Positions 9,286-16,423 of a stretch of 19,369 nucleotides of DNA are shown here, piece after piece. The stretch is from Streptomyces rubellomurinus (lineage in GTDB: Bacteria > Actinomycetota > Actinomycetes > Streptomycetales > Streptomycetaceae): contig NZ_JZKH01000119.1 of NCBI RefSeq assembly GCF_000961885.1, positions 1 through 19,369 of the forward strand, in the 5' to 3' direction. The notes below the pieces were generated by a model that saw nothing but the letters and a program-made list of their open reading frames with translations, made no database searches and was not told the origin of the DNA. A program made the translations under genes and the position numbers. The number at the start of each line of letters is the position of its first letter. Within the stretch, counting starts at the first letter, position 1.

Positions 9286-9326
9286 CGTCCGGCCCGTCCC
9301 CGCACCACGCGGGGGCGGGCCGGACG
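9286..9326 (+). terminator. Terminator of the M6 protease gene
   Basis: Arms 9286-9303 and 9309-9326 form an 18-bp stem with one T-G wobble and an ACCAC loop, followed by CTTT. A small CTCCGCGGAG palindrome lies between the stop codon and this stem. Confidence 0.85.
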
Positions 9327-9661
9327 CTTTCGCGTTCGCGGCGCCCGCGGCGGGTTCGCGGCGGGCTCGAACCACCGCGCCGGGTGGGGCTCGTCACAGC
9401 GGTCGGGAGCGGTACGAGCGGCGGTAGTAGCACGGGCGGCGCGACGGCCCGCGATGGCGGCCCAGGTGAGGACCATCCGATCTCATGATCATTACTCCGT
9501 CAGCTTGAATCTCCGGCGCCACGCTGACTACACGCCGTAGTACGTCACCGCGTTTGGGAGTCGGCTCGGTGACGGTTACACCTGAGTGGTCCCCCGCTCA
9601 GCACACGCCCGGAACGGGCCCTTCGTGCTGCCCTCCTACGATCCGTGAGGTACGGCAACCG
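9327..9661 (+). other. Intergenic region upstream of the M23 peptidase gene
   Basis: These 335 bp hold no gene that I can support. Visible are an ATGATCAT palindrome (9485-9492) in a locally AT-richer patch, a weak TTGAAT-N18-TACACG pair (9505-9534), an 8-bp inverted repeat (9543-9574) and a GAGG ribosome site (9647-9650). I looked for the conserved blocks of a c-di-AMP (ydaO) riboswitch, known upstream of some streptomycete cell-wall hydrolases, and did not see them. Confidence 0.5.
9543..9574 (+). repeat. 8-bp inverted repeat upstream of the M23 gene
   Basis: CGTCACCG (9543-9550) and CGGTGACG (9567-9574) are perfect complements separated by 16 bp. They lie about 90-120 bp before the start codon. 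They could form a leader hairpin or a spaced operator; no family consensus recognised. Confidence 0.4.
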
Positions 9662-10582
9662 ATGTCCGACGTCCCGCCCGTGCAGCCGGCCCTGCGCCGA
9701 CTCGCCGCCCGCGCGGTGGCCCAGGCGGCGGCCTGGCAGCCCCGGCTCGGCCGTACCCTCCGCACCGTCCGCACCCACGCCGCACCGCTGGGCTCGATCG
9801 CCGCACCCCGGCACGCCACCCTGCCGGGCAGCCGGCAGCGGGCCGAGCGCGACCAGGCGGTGGTCTCCGCCGGAGCGGCCGCGGTGCTGCTCGCCGGCGC
9901 GCTGCTGGTGGCCACGCCCGGCAGTGCCGCGGCACAGACCGTGCGGCCCACCACCCCGGGGGCCTCGGCCTTCACCGCGCCGCAGGCCGCGGTGCCCAGC
10001 CCCGGGATCGTCCAGGTGGCCGGGCCCAGCCCGTACCGGCTGCCGGGTGACGGGGACTCGGCGCAGGAGTTCGTCGCGGTGGCCGCCAACCTGCTGCCGG
10101 CCGAGCCGCCCGCCGCCGCCGCGGCGGCTCCGGAACCCGAACCCGCGCCCGACCCGGCTCCCGCACCCGCCCCCGAGTGGTCGGCGCCGGCGCCGGACGC
10201 GCCGACCAGCAACCCGTACGGCGTCGCCAACTCCGAGTACGCGGCCGGGTACCACACCGGGGTGGACTTCGCGGTCGCCCCGGGCACGCCGCTGCTCGCG
10301 GTCGGCAACGCGACCGTGGTGTCGGCCGGTTGGGACGGCGCGTACGGCAAGGAGGTCGTCCTGCGGCTGGCGGACGGGCACTTCGCGCAGTACGCGCACC
10401 TGTCCGCGGTCTCCGTCGCGGCCGGCGACCACGTGTCGGCGGGCGAGCGGATCGGCCTGTCCGGGAGCACCGGCAACTCGACCGGGCCGCACCTGCACTT
10501 CGAGATCCGCACCAGCAACCGCTACGGCGCGGTGGTCAACCCGATCGCGTACCTCGCCGGACACGGCGTCACCGCGTTCTGA
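9662..10582 (+). CDS. Membrane-anchored M23 (LytM/lysostaphin-type) peptidoglycan endopeptidase
   Basis: The 306-residue product from ATG 9662 (GAGG 12 nt upstream) has three parts. Residues 1-65 are a basic Arg/Ala-rich N-terminus predicted cytoplasmic. Residues 66-91 are a hydrophobic segment ending GSAAAQ, either an uncleaved anchor or a long signal peptide. Residues 92-180 are a low-complexity linker with an Ala run and Pro/Glu/Ala repeats. The M23 domain runs about 185-300 with zinc ligands H198 and D202 (HTGVD) and H279, plus catalytic H246 (QYAHLS) and H277 (HLHFE); all expected residues are present, so it should cut stem-peptide crosslinks. It converges on tetR with only 25 bp between stops and no hairpin there. 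The domain carries no binding module such as LysM. Confidence 0.9.
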   Translation: MSDVPPVQPALRRLAARAVAQAAAWQPRLGRTLRTVRTHAAPLGSIAAPRHATLPGSRQRAERDQAVVSAGAAAVLLAGALLVATPGSAAAQTVRPTTPGASAFTAPQAAVPSPGIVQVAGPSPYRLPGDGDSAQEFVAVAANLLPAEPPAAAAAAPEPEPAPDPAPAPAPEWSAPAPDAPTSNPYGVANSEYAAGYHTGVDFAVAPGTPLLAVGNATVVSAGWDGAYGKEVVLRLADGHFAQYAHLSAVSVAAGDHVSAGERIGLSGSTGNSTGPHLHFEIRTSNRYGAVVNPIAYLAGHGVTAF

Positions 10583-10607
10583 CCGGCGGGCCCCTCTTCC
10601 GCGCGGC

Positions 10608-11282
10608 TCAGGGACGGGTCGGGTCGGCGATCCGGCCGGCGATCTCCAGGGCGACCGCCCGGGCGGCCTCGGTGGCCTCCTCGATGGTCGCCGTCCGCTT
10701 CGGCTCGCCCCACACGTCCTCGATCGGGTCGCAGCGGCCGTCCAGGGCGTCGCCGTGCTTGCCGTCCTCGCTGTCCTTGCTGTCCTTGCTGTCCTGCTGG
10801 AGCAGGAACATCGCCGAGTGGATGGTGAACAGCGACATCGCGGCCCGCAGCCGGTCCTGGAAGTCCGCGCCCGGCCCTTGCACCAGCTGCATCATGGTGA
10901 CGATCCGCTCCCGGAAGGCCAGGCCCGCCGGGGACTCCCGCATCGCCGGCTGGTTCTCGTGGAAGAAGCGCAGCAGCGGCGCCCGCGCGCCCATGCCGTC
11001 CGCGAAGCGGCGGATCAGCTCGTCGCGCAGCTCGGGGCTCCAGTCCTGCTTCCGGCCCCACTCGATGGTCTCGTCGATCGGCGCGGACATCCGGTCGACG
11101 ATGCCGAGGACGATGTCGTCCTTGGTCTTGAAGTGGTAGTAGAGCGCGGCCTTGGTGACACCCAGGTGGTCGGCGATCTCGCGCAGCGAGGTCTGCTCGT
11201 AGCCCCGCTCCGAGAAGAGCTCCAGGGACACCTCGATGATGCGAGCCCGGGTGTCGCTGCGGGGGCTGTGCGGTGTGCCCAT
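10608..11282 (-). CDS. TetR-family repressor, divergent from a drug-efflux gene
   Basis: A 224-residue TetR regulator. The N-terminal HTH is canonical: RARIIEVSLELFSERGYEQT, then SLREIADHLGVTKAALYYHF (about 32-51) and KDDIV. The rest is the variable ligand-binding/dimerisation domain. ATG 11282 is preferred because GAGG lies just upstream (11288-11291); ATG 11294, and a frame open to 11348, lack a ribosome site. Divergent arrangement with a DHA2 transporter strongly suggests it represses that gene and itself, released by an exported compound. A 9-bp in-frame tandem repeat gives a charged DSKDSKDSED loop in the ligand domain. Ligand unknown. Confidence 0.92.
   Translation of the reverse strand: MGTPHSPRSDTRARIIEVSLELFSERGYEQTSLREIADHLGVTKAALYYHFKTKDDIVLGIVDRMSAPIDETIEWGRKQDWSPELRDELIRRFADGMGARAPLLRFFHENQPAMRESPAGLAFRERIVTMMQLVQGPGADFQDRLRAAMSLFTIHSAMFLLQQDSKDSKDSEDGKHGDALDGRCDPIEDVWGEPKRTATIEEATEAARAVALEIAGRIADPTRP
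10758..10793 (-). repeat. 9-bp tandem repeat inside tetR
   Basis: Four consecutive 9-bp units (10758-10766, 10767-10775, 10776-10784, 10785-10793; the last two identical, CTTGCTGTC) differ by one base or two. On the coding strand they encode repeated D-S-K/E-type triplets. Unit length is a multiple of three, so copy-number change keeps the frame. Confidence 0.75.
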
Positions 11283-11384
11283 GGCCTGCCTCATGACTGC
11301 GTCGGTGACTACTGCTGCGGACCCCGGGTGGACGTCCGCCCCGGGCACATTCTCCCTGCCCGGGAGGCCGCTCGGGAAACTGGC

Positions 11385-11414
11385 TTGACGACCGGCTAGG
11401 AAACAACCTACCGT
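11385..11414 (+). promoter_or_regulatory. Promoter of the efflux gene with embedded TetR-type dyad
   Basis: TTGACG (11385-11390), an 18-bp spacer and TACCGT (11409-11414) make the best sigma-70-type (HrdB) promoter in the window. Within the spacer lies TAGG-AAACAA-CCTA (11397-11410), a short dyad where a TetR dimer would block RNA polymerase. Expected +1 is near 11421, giving a leader of about 110 nt. Confidence 0.65.
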
Positions 11415-11438
11415 GCCGACGATCGATAAACTAGCCGG
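11392..11438 (+). repeat. Spaced inverted repeat flanking the efflux promoter -10
   Basis: CCGGCTAG (11392-11399) and CTAGCCGG (11431-11438) are perfect inverted copies, 31 bp apart, straddling the -10 and the predicted +1. They may be two half-operators for the divergent TetR protein. Confidence 0.5.
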
Positions 11439-11530
11439 GCGACAAGTAAGTGAGCCCCTCTCGCCGCCGCAGCGCGGCGCGACGCCCGTCCGCGAAGCTC
11501 GTCCGAGAGACCTCCGGGAGACCCCACCTC

Positions 11531-13129
11531 ATGTCACAGTCCAAGACCGCCGGCCCGGAACCGGAGGGCAAGACGACCGAGGAGGAGCAGCCGCGGTCGC
11601 CCCGCGAGATCCGCCTCGTGATGATCGGCCTGGTCGTCACCATGCTGCTGGCCATGCTCGACAACCTGATCGTCGGCACCGCGATGCCGACGATCGTCGG
11701 CGAGCTCGGCGGCGCCGAGCACCTGTCCTGGGTGGTCACCTCGTACATCCTGGCCACCGCCGCCTCCACCCCGATCTGGGGCAAGCTCGGCGACCTCTAC
11801 GGCCGCAAGGGCACCTTCCTGACCTCGATCGTGATCTTCCTGGTGGGCTCGGCGCTGTCCGGCCTGTCGCAGAACATGAGCGAGCTGATCGGCTTCCGCG
11901 CCCTCCAGGGCCTGGGCGCCGGCGGCCTGATGGTCGGTGTCATGTCGATCATGGGCGCGCTCGTCCCGCCGCGCGAGCGCGGCAAGTACCAGGGCATGTT
12001 CGCCGCGGTGATGGCCCTGGCCACCGTGGGCGGCCCGCTGATCGGCGGCTTCATCACCGACCACCTGAGCTGGCGCTGGACCTTCTACATCAACCTGCCG
12101 CTCGGCGTGATCGCGCTCGCCGTCGTCACCGTCACCCTGAAGCTGCCGAAGGTCCGCAACAACGCCCGGATCGACTACCTGGGCGCCCTGCTGCTCACCA
12201 CCGGCATCGTCTCGCTGACCCTGATCACCACCTGGGGCGGCCAGCAGTACGCCTGGGGCTCCAAGCACATCATCGGCCTGACGGTGCTCGCGCTCGCCGC
12301 GCTGATCGCCTTCTGCTACGTGGAGCAGCGGGTCGACGAGCCGATGCTGCCGCTGAGCCTGTTCCGCAACCGGAACTTCACGATGGTCTCGATCATCGGC
12401 TTCATCGTCGGTTTCGTGATGTTCGGCTCGACCGTGTTCCTGCCGCTCTACCAGCAGATCGTCCAGGGCGCCTCGGCCACCAACTCCGGCCTGCTGCTGA
12501 TGCCGATGATGTTCGGCATGCTGGTCGTCTCGCTGGTGGTCGGCCAGGTCGTCACCAAGACCGGCAAGTACCGGATCTTCCCGATCATCGGCACCGTCGT
12601 GATGACCGCCGGCATGATCCTGCTCTCCACCATGGGCACCGGCACCAGCAGCTTCGTCTCGGCCTGCTGGATGATCGTGCTCGGCGCGGGCATGGGCTTC
12701 CTGATGCAGATCACCATGCTGCTCGCGCAGAACAGCGCGGAGCTCAAGGACATGGGCGTGGCCAGCTCCACCGCCACCCTGTTCCGCACCATCGGCGGCT
12801 CGTTCGGCGTCGCGCTGTTCGGCGCGCTGTTCAACAACCGGGTCGCCGACACCATGAAGGAGCAGCTGGCCGGCAAGCAGCTGCCCCCCGGCGGCCTGAA
12901 GGACCCGGGGCAGATGAGCCCGGCGGACCTGCGCCAGCAGCCCGACTTCCTGCAGGACGCGTACCACCACGCGGTGTCCAACGGCATGCACACCGTCTTC
13001 CTGTGGGGTGCGGGCGTGGCCGTGATCGCGCTCGCCGCCGCGGTGTTCATCCGCGAGGTGCCGCTGCGCGGCGCCGGCCCGGGCGCCGACAAGCCGGCCG
13101 AGCCCTCGCTGGAGGCGGCCGCCGCCTGA
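11531..13129 (+). CDS. DHA2-type (14-TM) MFS multidrug efflux transporter
   Basis: The 532-residue proton-driven exporter of the EmrB/QacA group is predicted to have 14 transmembrane helices. TM1 holds the family motif D1 (MLDNLIVGTAMPTIVGELGG, Asp44). Motif A, GKLGDLYGRK (84-93), lies in the TM2-3 loop. The antiporter motif C region is GGPLIGGFITDHLSWRW (168-184), followed by TFYINLPLGV. ATG 11531 is chosen because GGGAG (11516-11520) sits 10 nt upstream and the product then begins with a short cytoplasmic charged stretch; an in-frame GTG/ATG at 11450 adds 27 basic residues without support. It is controlled, by position, by the divergent TetR gene. Substrate unknown. Confidence 0.93.
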   Translation: MSQSKTAGPEPEGKTTEEEQPRSPREIRLVMIGLVVTMLLAMLDNLIVGTAMPTIVGELGGAEHLSWVVTSYILATAASTPIWGKLGDLYGRKGTFLTSIVIFLVGSALSGLSQNMSELIGFRALQGLGAGGLMVGVMSIMGALVPPRERGKYQGMFAAVMALATVGGPLIGGFITDHLSWRWTFYINLPLGVIALAVVTVTLKLPKVRNNARIDYLGALLLTTGIVSLTLITTWGGQQYAWGSKHIIGLTVLALAALIAFCYVEQRVDEPMLPLSLFRNRNFTMVSIIGFIVGFVMFGSTVFLPLYQQIVQGASATNSGLLLMPMMFGMLVVSLVVGQVVTKTGKYRIFPIIGTVVMTAGMILLSTMGTGTSSFVSACWMIVLGAGMGFLMQITMLLAQNSAELKDMGVASSTATLFRTIGGSFGVALFGALFNNRVADTMKEQLAGKQLPPGGLKDPGQMSPADLRQQPDFLQDAYHHAVSNGMHTVFLWGAGVAVIALAAAVFIREVPLRGAGPGADKPAEPSLEAAAA

Positions 13130-13136
13130 CCGGCCC

Positions 13137-13194
13137 GTGACGACGACGGCGCCCCGGGAGGAATCGATTCCTCCCGGGGCGCCGTCGTCGTCAC
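13137..13194. terminator. Perfect 58-bp palindrome: bidirectional terminator between efflux gene and mutY
   Basis: Two 29-bp arms (13137-13165 and 13166-13194) are exact complements with no spacer; the centre is ATCGAT. It starts 7 bp after the efflux stop and contains the mutY stop codon (TCA at 13191-13193 on the + strand). As RNA it gives a stem of about 27 bp with a 4-nt loop on either strand. Confidence 0.9.
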
Positions 13195-14108
13195 TGGGGC
13201 AGGCGGTAGACGCCCTGTTCGACCGGTTCGACCAGGCCGTCCGCGACCAGGCCGTCCAGGGCCCGGGCGCGCTGCACGGCGTCCGGCCAGACCGCGTCCA
13301 GCCGGGCCTGCTCGACCGAGCCGTGCGCCTCGCGCAGCACCGCGAGCAGCTTGCCGCGCACCTGGCGGTCCGTCCCCTCGTAGGTCTGACCGCGCCGGGC
13401 CGGGCCCTCGTACGGCGGGCAGCCGGCCCGCTGCCAGGCGCAGTGGGCGAACAGCGGGCAGTCCCCGCACTCCGGGCCGCGGGCGGTGCAGACCAGCGCG
13501 CCCAGCTCCATCACGCCGACCGCCCAGGTGGCCGCCGTCTCGGCGTCGGCCGGCAGCAGCGCGGTCGCGGTCCGGCGCTCCGCGGCGGTGGTGGCCTGGG
13601 CCGGGTACTCGACGCCGGTCACCGCGCGGGCGAAGACCCGGCGGACGTTGGTGTCCAGCACCACGTGCCGCTGGCGGAAGGCGAAGGAGGCCACCGCGGC
13701 GGCGGTGTACTCCCCCACCCCGGGCAGCGAGAGCAGCGTCGCGTGGTCGTCCGGGACGGCGCCGAGGTGGTGCTCGGTGATCGCCACGGCCGCGGCGTGC
13801 AGCCGCAGGGCGCGGCGCGGGTAGCCGAGCCGGCCCCACGCCCGGACCGCCTCGCCGGCCGGCTCGGCCGCGAGCTCGGCCGGGGTGGGCCAGCGGGCCA
13901 TCCAGGCCTGCCAGGCGGGCAGCACCCGCTTCACCGGGGTCTGCTGGAGCATGAACTCGCTCACCATGACGCCCCAGGGCGTGGCGTCCGGGGCCCGCCA
14001 GGGCAGGTCGCGCTTGCTGGCCTCGTACCAGTCGAGGACGGTCTCGTGCAGCAGCGGGAGGGGCATCGGCAGCCCGGGGGCGGCGGTGGCGTCGGTGATG
14101 GCAGTCAT
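13191..14108 (-). CDS. mutY: A/G-specific adenine DNA glycosylase
   Basis: A 305-residue base-excision enzyme that removes adenine paired with 8-oxoguanine. Catalytic Glu51 lies in SEFMLQQTPV. The helix-hairpin-helix LPGVGEYTAAAV spans 128-139, and catalytic Asp152 lies in VLDTNVRRVFAR. The 4Fe-4S cluster is C207-x6-C214-x2-C217-x5-C223, the exact MutY/EndoIII spacing. Compared with E. coli MutY (350 residues), the C-terminal MutT-like 8-oxoG recognition domain is shortened; the remaining 75 residues after the cluster contain a Tyr/Arg-rich segment and a winged-helix-like end. This is common in actinobacteria. ATG 14108 is preceded by GGGAGG 11 nt upstream; the longer frame to 14183 lacks support. 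Its stop lies in the shared terminator. Confidence 0.95.
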   Translation of the reverse strand: MTAITDATAAPGLPMPLPLLHETVLDWYEASKRDLPWRAPDATPWGVMVSEFMLQQTPVKRVLPAWQAWMARWPTPAELAAEPAGEAVRAWGRLGYPRRALRLHAAAVAITEHHLGAVPDDHATLLSLPGVGEYTAAAVASFAFRQRHVVLDTNVRRVFARAVTGVEYPAQATTAAERRTATALLPADAETAATWAVGVMELGALVCTARGPECGDCPLFAHCAWQRAGCPPYEGPARRGQTYEGTDRQVRGKLLAVLREAHGSVEQARLDAVWPDAVQRARALDGLVADGLVEPVEQGVYRLPQ

Positions 14109-14182
14109 GGCCCTTCGATCCTCCCATGCCCGGCGGGCGAGCCGAAGTGGAGGAGTGAAGTCCGGATGATGCGGGGAATTCA

Positions 14183-14194
14183 CCGGAATTCCGG
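14183..14194. repeat. 12-bp palindrome upstream of mutY
   Basis: CCGGAATTCCGG is a perfect palindrome 75 bp upstream of the mutY start. A second GAATTC lies 10 bp to its left. It sits in the 193-bp divergent region between mutY and the next gene. Possible operator; no known consensus recognised. Confidence 0.3.
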
Positions 14195-14289
14195 GGACGG
14201 AGGCTCCCTCGAACGGCTCAAATGGCGGATCATGTGAAGGAAGGGGCGACTGTGCGGTGTTGGTGAGTCAACCGGCACACACAGTCTCG

Positions 14290-14295
14290 TAGAGT
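14290..14295 (+). promoter_or_regulatory. Candidate -10 of a leaderless mRNA for the 14302 gene
   Basis: TAGAGT fits TAnnnT and ends 6 nt before GTG 14302, so the expected +1 is the G of the start codon. No Shine-Dalgarno is present. No good -35 at normal spacing; TTGGTG at 14260-14265 is too far (24 bp). Confidence 0.55.
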
Positions 14296-14301
14296 TTGGG
14301 C

Positions 14302-15150
14302 GTGCCCTCTCTGCGTCAACCCGTGGGACCTCTGCCGGCCTCGATCTACTGGCGCCGGCGCGTCGTCGTGCTCGCCGCCGTGGTGGCGGTCGTCGCCCTG
14401 ATCGCCTGGCTGATGACCGATCAGGGAGGCGGTGACGGCGGCTCACCGAGCAAGGCCGCCCAGGCCGTACCGTCCCAGTCCCCGAACCAGTCCCCGGCCC
14501 AGGCCATCACGCCCGGCGCCCCCTCCTCCGGCCCGGCGGCCCCGCCCGGCGGCGGCTCGGGCGGCGCGGGCGGTTCCGGCAGCTCCGGGGGCTCCGGGGG
14601 CTCCGGGGGCTCGGGCGGAGACGTGAGCATCAACGGCACGGGAACGGGGGCCAACCCGGGCTCCGGCGGCACCGGCGGCGGTGGCACCGGCGGCGGGGCG
14701 GGCGGGACCGGCGGCAATCCGCCGGTGAACACGGGCGACGTCATGAAGCTCCCGGTCTGCCTCTCCTCGCAGGTGGCACTCGAACTGACCCCCCACCAGC
14801 AGCCGAACCAGCCGAAGGACAAGCAGCAGCTCGTCCTGACGGTCAAGAACTCCGGCGCCGCCTGCCGGGTGGACCTCGGCCGCACCGCGTCCGCGATCAC
14901 GGTCAGCTCCAACGACCGCATCTGGTCCTCCGCCGACTGCCCGACCGAGAAGGGCAACCTGTGGGTGCAGGTGCCGGCGAACGGCAGCCAGGGCGAGACC
15001 TTCACCTGGGACCGCAGCCGCAGCAAGCCCGAGTGCGCCAGCCCCGACGCCGCCCCGGTGCCGGCCGGCAACTACCAGGTGGTCGCCGAGCTCACCGGGA
15101 TCTCCGGGGAGAAGGTCGTGGCCCGGGCGCAGATCAAGCTGGAGGGCTGA
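14302..15150 (+). CDS. Membrane-anchored protein with Gly/Ser linker and four-cysteine extracytoplasmic domain
   Basis: The 282-residue product has a short N-terminus with WRRR (17-20), one helix (about 21-39), a Ser/Pro/Gln segment (48-70), a very Gly/Ser-rich linker (about 80-145) and a C-terminal domain of about 135 residues. That domain has beta-strand-like stretches (QQLVLTVKNSGAACRVDLG, GNYQVVAELTGISG) and four Cys (153, 188, 213, 245), suggesting two disulfides outside the membrane and an Ig-like fold. There is no lipobox, so it is a helix-anchored protein rather than a lipoprotein. It lies between mutY and disA on the opposite strand; as I recall, M. tuberculosis Rv3587c, a membrane protein, has the same position and orientation. 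GTG 14302 is supported by the adjacent TAnnnT. Function unknown. Confidence 0.88.
   Translation: MPSLRQPVGPLPASIYWRRRVVVLAAVVAVVALIAWLMTDQGGGDGGSPSKAAQAVPSQSPNQSPAQAITPGAPSSGPAAPPGGGSGGAGGSGSSGGSGGSGGSGGDVSINGTGTGANPGSGGTGGGGTGGGAGGTGGNPPVNTGDVMKLPVCLSSQVALELTPHQQPNQPKDKQQLVLTVKNSGAACRVDLGRTASAITVSSNDRIWSSADCPTEKGNLWVQVPANGSQGETFTWDRSRSKPECASPDAAPVPAGNYQVVAELTGISGEKVVARAQIKLEG
14582..14608 (+). repeat. 9-bp tandem repeat encoding the Gly/Ser linker
   Basis: Three units of GCTCCGGGG/G (14582-14590, 14591-14599, 14600-14608) plus a partial fourth encode repeated GSG triplets. In-frame copy-number change would lengthen or shorten the linker. Confidence 0.65.
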
Positions 15151-15167
15151 GCGCCCCCTCCGACGAA

Positions 15168-15202
15168 CGGAGCCCCCGACCGCGAGGCGGTCGGGGGCTC
15201 CG
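15168..15202. terminator. Bidirectional terminator between the 14302 gene and disA
   Basis: Arms 15168-15183 and 15187-15202 form a perfect 16-bp stem with a GAG loop. It lies between the two convergent stop codons (15150 and 15241), so it should serve both strands. Confidence 0.88.
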
Positions 15203-15240
15203 GCGTTCCGGGCGTCCGGTCGGCACCGACCGGGCGCGGC

Positions 15241-16350
15241 TCAGACGTAGCGCTCCAGGATGGACGATTCGGCAAGGCGGGACAGGCCCTCGCGGACCGA
15301 GCGGGCCCGGGTCTCGCCGACGCCCTCGACCGTCTGCAGGTCGTCGATGCTGGCCGCGAGCAGCTTCTGCAGACCGCCGAAGTGCTCGACCAGGCGCTCT
15401 ATGACCGTGTTGGGCAGGCGCGGGATCTTCGCCAGCAGCCGGTAGCCGCGCGGCGAGACGGCGGAGTCCAGCGACTCCGGCGTGCCCGAGTAGCCGAGCG
15501 CCTTGGCGACCGTCTGGAGGTCCAGCAGCTCGGCGTGGGTGAGCGCCTCCAGGTCGGCCAGCACCTCGGTGACCGTCCGGCCCTTCTTGGCGGCCCGCTC
15601 CGGGAAGTAGTCCCGGGCGACCAGCTCGCGCTCCGGCTCGACGCCCGCGATCAGCTCGTCCAGCTGGAGCGAGAGGAGGCGGCCGTCGATGCCGAGCTCC
15701 AGCACGTAGCCGGCGATCTCGGTGGCGATCAGCCGGACCATCTCCAGGCGCTGGGCGACGGCCGTGACGTCCCGGACCGTCACCAGGTCCTCGATCTCCA
15801 GCGCGGAGAGCGTGCCGGCCACCTCGTCCAGGCGCAGCTTGTAGCGTTCCAGGGTGGCCAGCGCCTGGTTGGCGCGGGACAGCACGGTGGTCGAGTCCTC
15901 CAGGACCCGGCGGGTGCCGTTGACGTACATGGCGATCAGGCGCATCGAGTGCGAGACCGCGACGACCGGGTAGCCGGTCTGCCGGTTGACCCGCTCGGCG
16001 GTGCGGTGGCGGGTGCCGGTCTCGTCGGTGGGGATGGTGGAGTCCGGCATCAGGTGGACGCCGGCCCGGACGATCTTGGTGATGTCCTTGTCGAGCACCA
16101 CCGCGCCGTCCAGCTTGCACAGCTCGCGCAGCCGGGTCGCGGTGAACTCGACGTCCAGGACGAAGCCGCCGGTGCAGATGGACTCGACGGTCTTGTCGAA
16201 GCCCAGCACGATCAGGCCACCGGTGTTGGCCCGCAGGACCCGTTCCAGACCGTCACGCAGGGCGGTGCCGGGCGCGATGGCGGTGAGGGAGGCCCGCAGC
16301 AGGGCCTCCTCGCGGGAGGCCTTGTCCGCCCCCCGGTCGCTGGCTGCCAC
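15241..16350 (-). CDS. disA: DNA integrity scanning diadenylate cyclase DisA (c-di-AMP synthase)
   Basis: A 369-residue enzyme that condenses two ATP into c-di-AMP and is inhibited at branched DNA. The DAC domain (about 15-150) has both catalytic signatures: DGA at 81-83 (KLDGAVVLDKDITKI) and RHR at 114-116 (TGTRHRTAERV). A helical spine follows (about 150-300, including ELLDLQTVAKALGYS). The C-terminal RuvA-like helix-hairpin-helix (about 315-369, LLAASIDDLQTVEGVGETRA) binds DNA. GTG 16350 has a strong GGAGGAG ribosome site. It follows radA on the same strand with a 150-bp gap holding a palindrome; RadA is a known DisA partner in other bacteria. Probably the main c-di-AMP source here, since streptomycetes usually have no other synthase. 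Confidence 0.97.
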   Translation of the reverse strand: MAASDRGADKASREEALLRASLTAIAPGTALRDGLERVLRANTGGLIVLGFDKTVESICTGGFVLDVEFTATRLRELCKLDGAVVLDKDITKIVRAGVHLMPDSTIPTDETGTRHRTAERVNRQTGYPVVAVSHSMRLIAMYVNGTRRVLEDSTTVLSRANQALATLERYKLRLDEVAGTLSALEIEDLVTVRDVTAVAQRLEMVRLIATEIAGYVLELGIDGRLLSLQLDELIAGVEPERELVARDYFPERAAKKGRTVTEVLADLEALTHAELLDLQTVAKALGYSGTPESLDSAVSPRGYRLLAKIPRLPNTVIERLVEHFGGLQKLLAASIDDLQTVEGVGETRARSVREGLSRLAESSILERYV

Positions 16351-16423
16351 GTGACTCCTCCGGTCGACCCCGTGCCGCGCGCCTCGCGCCGTGCGCCGGT
16401 CCGCGGTCTGTTGCTCTGTCGCT

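Noticed and set aside
6807..9476. 889-codon open frame on the minus strand over the M6 protease gene
   Set aside because: Antisense shadow of a high-GC gene; the sense strand encodes a complete protease with signal peptide and HExxH motif, and the antisense product is low-complexity.
9327..9661. Possible c-di-AMP (ydaO) riboswitch before the M23 gene
   Set aside because: Such riboswitches control some streptomycete wall hydrolases and disA is nearby, but the conserved sequence blocks could not be found by eye. A covariance-model search with RF00379 would settle it.
11450..11530. 27-residue N-terminal extension of the efflux protein
   Set aside because: Basic, low-complexity and without a ribosome site; ATG 11531 has GGGAG at good spacing and gives the family-typical start.
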